12,333 nucleotides of DNA from Actinomycetota bacterium. GTDB lineage: Bacteria > Actinomycetota > Acidimicrobiia > Acidimicrobiales > Ilumatobacteraceae. The stretch spans positions 1 to 12,333 of the forward strand of contig JAPKZT010000210.1 in assembly GCA_026393655.1 (NCBI GenBank), given 5' to 3'. Under the pieces are notes generated by a model, which was not told where the DNA came from, ran no database searches, and saw only the letters and a program-made list of their open reading frames with translations. The position numbers and the translations under genes are program-made. Shown here one piece after another: positions 7,400-12,333 of this stretch (positions are counted from its first letter, which is position 1; the number at the start of each line of letters is the position of its first letter).

Positions 7400-8353
7400 C
7401 TAACTCTTAATTTTTGCTTGCTCAGAGATGAATGAACGCAAGATCTCTTCAGTTGGCATCGCATCAGCGCATGCGAGTTTGGTTGCGACATAAGCACCAG
7501 CGGCATTTGCGAACTCGCCGATTTCGCGGATAGACCAATTATGAATTAAGCCGTGCGAGAGAGCACCGCCAAACGCATCGCCTGAGCCGAGGCCGCATAC
7601 GAGTGTGATCTTCAGTGGAGCAATGCGAATTCGTTCTTCGGCAGTTGCAAGCATCACGCCATCAGCACCAAGTTTGACAATGGCAAGCGAAACTCCATCA
7701 GCAAGAAACTTGTCAGCAATTTTGTCTGGGTCGGTTAGACCGATTGCCATTTCGCATTCTGTTTTATTGCCAACAACAACCGAGCAGTGGGCGATCGCGG
7801 CACGAGCAGCAGCGCCAGCAGCATCTATGGACGACCAGAAACTTGGGCGATAATCAAGATCAATCACCGTGTGCTTTTTGCGACTTCGTTGCGCAAGCCA
7901 ATGCATTGAAGACTTCGCAGTCTCGCCGTGCGACAGCGCGCAGCCACTCATCCAAAAAACAGCACATTCATTGATCAGTGATGCTGGCACTGAGCTGGCG
8001 ACGATGGTTGTATCCGGGGCGTTGGGTTGCCTGTGAAAAATAAGTTTTGGATCTTCGGGTGGGTCAAGGGCTGCGAGCACAACTGGGGTTAAGCCATTCG
8101 GCTCACTCGAAACAAATTTCGTATCAACATTCCATGTGTTGAGTTTGTTGACTATGTATTGGCCTAAAGCATCTGAGCCAACTTTTGTCAACAGCACAGC
8201 GTGATTACCAAGTTTTGCCGCGGCTACTGCAACATTGCTTGGGCTGCCTCCAACGCTTTTCGAAAAGGTTTGTTCGCTACCAAATGAAGCCCCGGCTTCT
8301 ATTCCGTATAAGTCAATGCTCACTCGGCCGACGGTGACAACAGTGTTCTTCAT
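7400..8353 (-). CDS. iolC: PfkB-family kinase, probable 5-dehydro-2-deoxygluconokinase (IolC)
   Basis: A 317-residue ribokinase/PfkB-fold sugar kinase. It carries the N-terminal glycine-rich GGSPSNVAVAAAKLG (35-49), the DLDYRP element (165-170) typical of IolC-like kinases, and the C-terminal signature CGLGSGDAFGGAL (253-265). Asp259 in that signature is the catalytic base. IolC phosphorylates 5-dehydro-2-deoxy-D-gluconate at C6 using ATP; the product goes to the aldolase encoded next. It is the first gene of the minus-strand operon. Its ATG lies 8 nt behind a TAAACT -10 box, with no Shine-Dalgarno sequence, suggesting a near-leaderless transcript. One oddity is the anion-hole motif GSGD where most PfkB proteins have GAGD. 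Other PfkB specificities (KDG kinase, fructokinase) are possible, but iolB and the aldolase next to it make IolC the best call. Confidence 0.87.
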   Translation of the reverse strand: MKNTVVTVGRVSIDLYGIEAGASFGSEQTFSKSVGGSPSNVAVAAAKLGNHAVLLTKVGSDALGQYIVNKLNTWNVDTKFVSSEPNGLTPVVLAALDPPEDPKLIFHRQPNAPDTTIVASSVPASLINECAVFWMSGCALSHGETAKSSMHWLAQRSRKKHTVIDLDYRPSFWSSIDAAGAAARAAIAHCSVVVGNKTECEMAIGLTDPDKIADKFLADGVSLAIVKLGADGVMLATAEERIRIAPLKITLVCGLGSGDAFGGALSHGLIHNWSIREIGEFANAAGAYVATKLACADAMPTEEILRSFISEQAKIKS

Positions 8354-8361
8354 CAGGTCTG

Positions 8362-8367
8362 AGTTTA
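8362..8367 (-). promoter_or_regulatory. -10 box of the iolC operon promoter
   Basis: On the minus strand TAAACT is followed by 8 nt and the iolC ATG at 8353. The -35 region is not recognisable. The box is back to back with the promoter of the plus-strand dehydrogenase, so one regulator bound in this 69-bp gap could control both operons. Confidence 0.4.
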
Positions 8368-8387
8368 GGTTGCGGGCAAGCGTTTCT

Positions 8388-8416
8388 TTGAATCGTTGGT
8401 GTTAAGCGACTAGTTT
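8388..8416 (+). promoter_or_regulatory. Promoter of the IolG-like operon, leaderless type
   Basis: TTGAAT (8388-8393), a 17-bp spacer and TAGTTT (8411-8416) form a plausible sigma-70 promoter. Only 6 nt separate the -10 box from the ATG at 8423, which puts the transcript start on or beside the start codon. No ribosome-binding site precedes this ATG, consistent with a leaderless message. Confidence 0.5.
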
Positions 8417-8422
8417 TATTCC

Positions 8423-9421
8423 ATGCGTATTGCAGTTTTTGGGGCTGGTCGAATGGCCGAAATTCGAATTGAAGACATGGTTAAAGATCCTCGGATTAAA
8501 AACATTTCGGTGATCAATCGTTCGCCAGAAAAAGCCGAGTTGCTTAAGTCAAGATTCGGTGTTGAGATCGTTTCTGAAAAAGATTTCAAACCACAAGATT
8601 TTGATTCATATGTGATTACGACTGGCACTTCGCATCATGCACAGGCACTTGATTTGGTCTTGGGGCCCAATCGTAAAATTTTATGCGAAAAGCCAATTGC
8701 TCTTGAACTTGCAGACACTGATGCTGTGTTGGATCGAGCAAAAAAAGCTGGTGCTGAGATTCAGGTTGGTTTTCAACGACGATTTGATCCACCTATTGCA
8801 AAAGCTAAGCAACTAATTGACAGCGGTTCGGTCGGCACGATGTATCACATTCGCTTTTTATCGAATGATATTGAGCCGTCATCTCGAGAATTTCTTGCTG
8901 GCAGTGGCGGGGTATTTCGTGATCTTCACGTGCATGATTTTGATTTGGCTGAGTGGCTTTGTAACGAGCCAATTGCAGAAGTATTTGCAACTCGCCGAGT
9001 TCGCGAGTTTCAACAATATGCCGAGTTTGATGATGGCGATGTTTCGCTGATTCATGCGATGACACAATCTGGAGTTCAGATAAGTATTTCAGGTACTCGT
9101 CATGATCCACGCGGTCATGATGTGCGTTTTGAAGTTTTCGGTTCAAAAGATTCGTTGAGTGCAGGTCTCTCTCCGCGGACTCCACTCAATTTGCTTGACT
9201 CCGGCATTGAGTTAAGTACATCTCCGTATACGGGTTTTGTTGATCGATTCAGAGAAGCCTTCAGAGAAGAAACGAAGGCATACATCGAATGGATCGCCGG
9301 CAATCGAAATAATCCATGCCCACCAGATTCGGCACGAAGTGGTATTTGCGTTGCGATCGCCTGTGAAATTTCGGCAAGAGAAAAGCGCGTTGTAAAGGTT
9401 GCTGAAATCAGAGGATCATGA
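8423..9421 (+). CDS. Inositol 2-dehydrogenase-like Gfo/Idh/MocA oxidoreductase (IolG-like)
   Basis: This 332-residue NAD-dependent dehydrogenase has GAGRMA at 7-12 as the nucleotide-binding loop and CEKPIALELADTD (88-100) with catalytic-type Lys90. VGFQRRFDPPI (115-125) and GGVFRDLHVHDFDLAEWL (162-179) follow, with Asp167 and His171. The QVGF-RRFDP block and the D-x3-HDFD block are typical of myo-inositol 2-dehydrogenases, where the Lys, Asp and His oxidise the C2 hydroxyl to give scyllo-inosose. Length agrees with IolG (about 340). The last Gly of the usual GxGxxG motif is replaced by Ala12 (GAGRMA). The gene opens the plus-strand operon divergent from iolC and its stop overlaps the next start by ATGA (9418-9421). 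IolG is the likeliest function, but a sugar-derivative dehydrogenase such as an IolX/IolW relative cannot be ruled out. Confidence 0.82.
   Translation: MRIAVFGAGRMAEIRIEDMVKDPRIKNISVINRSPEKAELLKSRFGVEIVSEKDFKPQDFDSYVITTGTSHHAQALDLVLGPNRKILCEKPIALELADTDAVLDRAKKAGAEIQVGFQRRFDPPIAKAKQLIDSGSVGTMYHIRFLSNDIEPSSREFLAGSGGVFRDLHVHDFDLAEWLCNEPIAEVFATRRVREFQQYAEFDDGDVSLIHAMTQSGVQISISGTRHDPRGHDVRFEVFGSKDSLSAGLSPRTPLNLLDSGIELSTSPYTGFVDRFREAFREETKAYIEWIAGNRNNPCPPDSARSGICVAIACEISAREKRVVKVAEIRGS
9411..9414 (+). promoter_or_regulatory. Ribosome-binding site of the second dehydrogenase
   Basis: GAGG lies 3 nt before the ATG at 9418, inside the end of the preceding gene. The close spacing together with the ATGA overlap points to translational coupling. 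Confidence 0.4.
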
Positions 9422-10421
9422 CTCGGTTGAAAGTTGCATTAATTGGGCTTGGCCGAATGGGTCGTGTCCATGCGGCGGCACTTGCTAAATCTGAAACTGT
9501 TGAAGTAGTCGCAGTGGCAGACCCATCTGAACAAGCAATTGAATTTGCGAGATCCCTATTTCCGAAAGCTGCAATATTCGCGGATTATAAAGAGGCTTTA
9601 ACCTACGATCAAGTTGAAGCCTGCCTGATTGCATCGCCAACACCATTGCATCCACAAATGGTACGAGACGCTCTCGCGCATGGCTTACATGTGCTGTGTG
9701 AGAAACCATTAGCGCTTGATATTGAAGTTGCAAAAGAACTTGCGAATATATCGACGAATGCAAATCTCGTTTTGCAAATTGGTCACTGGCGAAGATTCTC
9801 GCACCTTGGGCAACTGCAAAACGATTGCTAGACAGCGGCGCAATTGGCGAGCCAATAATGATTCGACTTTCACAGTGGGATGCAAACTCGCCACCTGCAA
9901 GTTTCTGCGATGTAACTGTCAGTGGCGGCTTAGCAATTGATTGTGGAGTTCACGAATATGATCTTGCCGAGTGGCTCTTCGGTTCGCCAGCAACGGCAGT
10001 TCGTGCGTGGAATCTAACTTTGGTTGAGAAATCACTAGCGGCAGTTGGGGATGTCGACAATCTCTGTGCCATTCTCGAATTTGATAACTCACGCGCAGCG
10101 TTCGTTGATCTCTCGCGCAATTCTCGTTACGGCGATGATGTTCGAACAGAAATACTCGGCAGTGATGGCGCAATATACGTTGATCTATTGCCCACAGGTC
10201 GAACCCGACTTGCAACTAAAGATGGCATGGTTGAAGTTGACGGATCTCAAGTCGCAGACGCGACGGCTGCCGGAGTTGAGAATCAACTCAACGCATTCGC
10301 TGCTGAAGTTTCTTCGCGCGGGTCAACTGATCTACCTGATGGCTATTCAAGTGCGCGGGCTACGCAGATTGGTCATGCTGTTAATTTGGCGGCAAAAACT
10401 GCTGATCGAATTGAGGTCTGA
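9418..10421 (+). pseudogene. Second Gfo/Idh/MocA oxidoreductase, broken by a one-base deletion near 9804
   Basis: The first frame (9418-9831) encodes a normal N-terminal half: Rossmann motif GLGRMG (10-15) and CEKPLALD (94-101) with Lys96. It goes wrong after GHWRRFS (122-128) and stops at TAG 9829-9831. The following frame, open to 10421, continues as PWATAKRLLDSGAIGEP from about 9804. It then carries the family's substrate-side motif IDCGVHEYDLAEWLFG with its D-x3-H pair. Restoring one base in the run at 9804-9805 gives an intact protein of about 334 residues, the usual length. The gap is therefore a single deletion, either real decay or a sequencing/assembly error. If intact, it would be an inositol- or sugar-type dehydrogenase, coupled to the gene before it (ATGA) and ending 1 bp before the deacetylase start. 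There is no slippery heptamer at the site, so programmed frameshifting is unlikely. Confidence 0.85.
10413..10416 (+). promoter_or_regulatory. Ribosome-binding site fixing the start of the ChbG-like gene
   Basis: GAGG lies 6 nt before ATG 10423. It supports this start over any longer reading of the same frame, which would overlap the dehydrogenase by about 380 bp. Confidence 0.5.
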
Positions 10422-10422
10422 G

Positions 10423-11298
10423 ATGTATGAAAAATTTGAGGGCCGAATTGTGCTGCACCAGGACGATGTCGGGATGTGTCACGGAGCAAACGTTGCTTTC
10501 AGCGAACTGTCAAATCTTGGCTCAATAACAAGCGGTTCAGTGATGGTGCCATGTCCATGGTTTCGAGAAGCCGCAGAGATGGCCGCTTCAAATAAAAAAC
10601 TTGATCTTGGTGTGCACCTAACGCTGACGGCCGAAAAAGAGTTTTATCGTTGGCGGCCCCTAACATCGGCCAGCAAATCAAGTGGATTGGTAGATGATGA
10701 CGGTTATATGTGGCGAGACGTCAGTTCGGTTCGTCGTAATGCCAATGTTGATGCTGTTGCGTTAGAACTTCGGGCACAAATTGATTTTGCTCTCGCAAGT
10801 GGTTTTGATGTGACTCATCTTGACGCGCATATGGGGTCGACGCTCGCCCCAGAATTTTGTGCGATTTATATTTCGCTGGGAGTTGAATACAAACTCCCAG
10901 TTTTGCTGACGAAAAAACTCTCGCAATACGGACCAAATAATCACGTAGTAGGGGTATCTGACGATCAATTCGCCGAGTTCGTTGTGTTCGCAGAGGACAA
11001 GAGCATGCCGATTTTTGATCGAGTGCTAGAAACAGATTTCAACCGCAAGTCAACTACGCATCTTGATGATCTTGCATACCAAACAATGTTTACACAAAAT
11101 CTGACCGGCTTAACATTTGCCGCGCTGCACCCAAATGCACCAGGCGAAGTTGAAGTGATCGAACCAAATCAGTTTCACGTGCGAACCCAAGAGTACGAAA
11201 TATTTAGTTCGAAAACGTATCTGTCATGGCTTGCTAAAAATGAAATTAAACCAATCGGAATGCGCGAACTTCGTGACGAAATGCGTCTAGCGAAATAA
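10423..11298 (+). CDS. ChbG/YdjC (HpnK)-family carbohydrate deacetylase-like protein
   Basis: This 291-residue protein matches the ChbG/YdjC fold. The N-terminal motif HQDDVGMCHGAN (12-23) has Asp14 and Asp15, GVHLTLT (63-69) has His65, and THLDAHMG (131-138) has His132 and His136. A later ALHPNAPG (234-241) contributes His236. The Asp-His-His set matches the metal site of E. coli ChbG, which removes an acetyl group from chito-oligosaccharides. No signal peptide is seen, so it should act in the cytosol. The family also covers HpnK and enzymes of unknown substrate, so deacetylation is inferred from motifs. It follows the second dehydrogenase by 1 bp and has its own GAGG, so it is the third gene of the IolG-like operon. 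That placement suggests processing of an acylated cyclitol or amino sugar before or during oxidation, which is a hypothesis. Confidence 0.83.
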   Translation: MYEKFEGRIVLHQDDVGMCHGANVAFSELSNLGSITSGSVMVPCPWFREAAEMAASNKKLDLGVHLTLTAEKEFYRWRPLTSASKSSGLVDDDGYMWRDVSSVRRNANVDAVALELRAQIDFALASGFDVTHLDAHMGSTLAPEFCAIYISLGVEYKLPVLLTKKLSQYGPNNHVVGVSDDQFAEFVVFAEDKSMPIFDRVLETDFNRKSTTHLDDLAYQTMFTQNLTGLTFAALHPNAPGEVEVIEPNQFHVRTQEYEIFSSKTYLSWLAKNEIKPIGMRELRDEMRLAK

Positions 11299-11323
11299 AA
11301 AACTCGTTAATTAATTAGTTTTT
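11298..11323. terminator. Bidirectional terminator candidate between convergent genes
   Basis: AAAAACT (11298-11304) and AGTTTTT (11317-11323) are perfect inverted arms with a 12-nt AT-rich loop containing TTAATTAA. The arms overlap both stop codons (11296-11298 and 11311-11313). The stem is AT-rich, but its own A and T tracts would give a U-rich 3' side on either strand. Confidence 0.4.
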
Positions 11324-12333
11324 GAAATATGTTCTGGTATCCCAAAACTTTTGGTGATCATTCGCGTAGCTACAAGCACAACTCCCGCTGTACACGCTAA
11401 GAAAATTGGATATGTCGAAATTCCGACTCGTTCAAGTAACTGACCGGCCACCCAAGGCAAAGTCATTGAACTTAGGCCGGCAGTGCCAACTATTCGCGCA
11501 GTTGTTTTGCCAGAAAGTGAAGTACGGCTGCCGATGAAACTAAACATCAGCGGAAACTGCGGTGCTGCAGCTAAACCATAGATAAACGCACAGGGCAGCA
11601 AAATTGAATCAAATCTGAAATATAAAGCCGTGCAGACGGCGATATTCGCGAGTGCTGCAATTTTAATAAATATGATCCCGTGGCTACGGCGAGCCAAAAA
11701 TACAGTTGCAAATCTGCAGACCATAAAACCAACCCAAAATGTCGAAGTCAAAACTGCAGCTTCGTTCTTTGACAAACCAGTTTTGATTCCGTAGGTGTAA
11801 ATCCAAGTAACAAATGCAACTTCAAGTGCAACATAGCCAAGAAAAAACATCATGATCAATGCGAGTTGTCGTCTTGAAATTTTTTCGTGGCTTGATCGAG
11901 TCTCTAGATGCGGGTCAGCCGGTGATTTATGAAATATCACTATTATCGCGATCGTGCAAAGCGCGGCGGCGACGAACCAAAATGCAAGCGACGCATCTCC
12001 AGTTAGTGCGTCTGATCCACGAACTATCAGCGGGCTCAAAATCGCGCCGACTCCGAACATCGTGTGCATCAGCGCAAGACGCGGGCCGACTCGTTCTTTG
12101 AGCTCCCATACGATCAATGTGTTGCAGCCAACATCTGAAGTTGAGATCGATGTTCCGAATAATAAAAACATCAAAGCCAAAATGAGTCGATTCGACACAA
12201 ATGGAATAGTTGCTAGGCAACAAGAGCCCGTAAATAGTGCGGTTCCGATCAAACGATTGCCAAAACCTTTGTCGTAACCACGTGCAAAAATTTGCGTGCC
12301 GATGATGTATCCCAGGCCATATGTAACAAGAAC
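11311..12333 (-). CDS. MFS transporter, MFSD4/sugar-permease-like, partial (N-terminus off the right edge)
   Basis: The minus-strand frame is open from the right edge to TAA at 11311-11313. It gives 340 residues that begin inside the protein (VLVTYGLGYIIG); an ATG is not in the window, and internal TTG or ATG codons are not likely starts. About eleven hydrophobic segments are visible, so only the first is missing. A basic/acidic loop ARGYDKGFGNRL stands where MFS motif A lies between segments 2 and 3. The block SDVGCNTLIVWEL followed by GVGAILSPLIV closely recalls the DVGGNT-LLW and GLGALLSPL elements of MFSD4/Na-glucose-transporter-1-like proteins. A cytoplasmic loop (about HLETRSSHEKISRRQ) separates the two halves. 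It converges on the deacetylase gene. Uptake of a sugar or inositol-like compound is inferred from family and position; no substrate residue was identified. Confidence 0.8.
   Translation of the reverse strand, partial: VLVTYGLGYIIGTQIFARGYDKGFGNRLIGTALFTGSCCLATIPFVSNRLILALMFLLFGTSISTSDVGCNTLIVWELKERVGPRLALMHTMFGVGAILSPLIVRGSDALTGDASLAFWFVAAALCTIAIIVIFHKSPADPHLETRSSHEKISRRQLALIMMFFLGYVALEVAFVTWIYTYGIKTGLSKNEAAVLTSTFWVGFMVCRFATVFLARRSHGIIFIKIAALANIAVCTALYFRFDSILLPCAFIYGLAAAPQFPLMFSFIGSRTSLSGKTTARIVGTAGLSSMTLPWVAGQLLERVGISTYPIFLACTAGVVLVATRMITKSFGIPEHISKTN

Noticed and set aside
8371..8393. LacI-type operator in the divergent gap (around CAAGCGTTTC)
   Set aside because: The two halves are not properly symmetrical, and no LacI-family gene is present in the window.
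9798..9812. Programmed -1 frameshift site
   Set aside because: The required slip fits a -1 shift, but there is no X-XXY-YYZ slippery heptamer at the site and this family is not known to use one.
9825..10421. A separate gene starting at TTG 9825
   Set aside because: Its translation begins in the middle of a Gfo/Idh/MocA protein and continues the preceding frame exactly once a single base is restored.
10045..10422. Extension of the ChbG-like frame upstream to 10045
   Set aside because: It is an open frame lying over the second half of the dehydrogenase; deacetylase homology begins at MYEKFEGR from ATG 10423, which has its own GAGG.

Overview
The window looks like a piece of an actinobacterial chromosome, probably a planktonic lineage of moderate GC such as the freshwater acIV/acI-type groups. 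The reasons are a base composition of roughly 45% GC (estimated by eye), a DnaG whose N-terminus resembles Acidimicrobiia/Actinobacteria primases, a Cgl0158-type aldolase (an actinobacterial family), frequent GTG starts, and several start codons only 6-8 nt behind a TANNNT -10 box, as in leaderless actinobacterial transcripts. The organism is inferred; there is no rRNA or other marker here.

Left part (1-4349). A truncated TIGR04372-like glycosyltransferase runs off the left edge on the minus strand; it has no early ATG and starts at a GTG. Divergent from it lies a plus-strand housekeeping run: a TerC/Alx metal-homeostasis membrane protein with a roughly 100-nt leader that can fold into two hairpins, then DNA primase dnaG, then a short RpoD-type sigma factor overlapping dnaG by 4 bp (ATGA).

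Middle (4356-8353, minus strand). A tight four-gene operon reads, in order of transcription: IolC-like PfkB kinase, Cgl0158-type DeoC/LacD-like aldolase, IolB-like 5-deoxy-glucuronate isomerase, and a Gfo/Idh/MocA dehydrogenase. These are recognisable steps of myo-inositol catabolism: an NAD-dependent dehydrogenase, isomerisation of 5-deoxyglucuronate, phosphorylation of 5-dehydro-2-deoxygluconate and aldol cleavage. The genes for the middle steps (iolE dehydratase, iolD hydrolase) and for iolA are not in the window.

Right part (8354-12333). A 69-bp divergent intergenic region carries two back-to-back -10 boxes. To its right on the plus strand is a translationally coupled set: an IolG-like inositol 2-dehydrogenase, a second Gfo/Idh/MocA dehydrogenase broken by a one-base deletion near 9804, and a ChbG/YdjC-type carbohydrate deacetylase. 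Converging on it is a minus-strand MFS transporter of MFSD4/sugar-permease type whose N-terminus lies beyond the right edge. Together 4356-12333 reads as a cyclitol or modified-inositol uptake and catabolism island next to the dnaG-rpoD core operon. The deacetylase and the three dehydrogenases suggest that the substrate may be a derivatised inositol rather than only free myo-inositol; that is a hypothesis. I saw no tRNA, rRNA, CRISPR array or insertion sequence.
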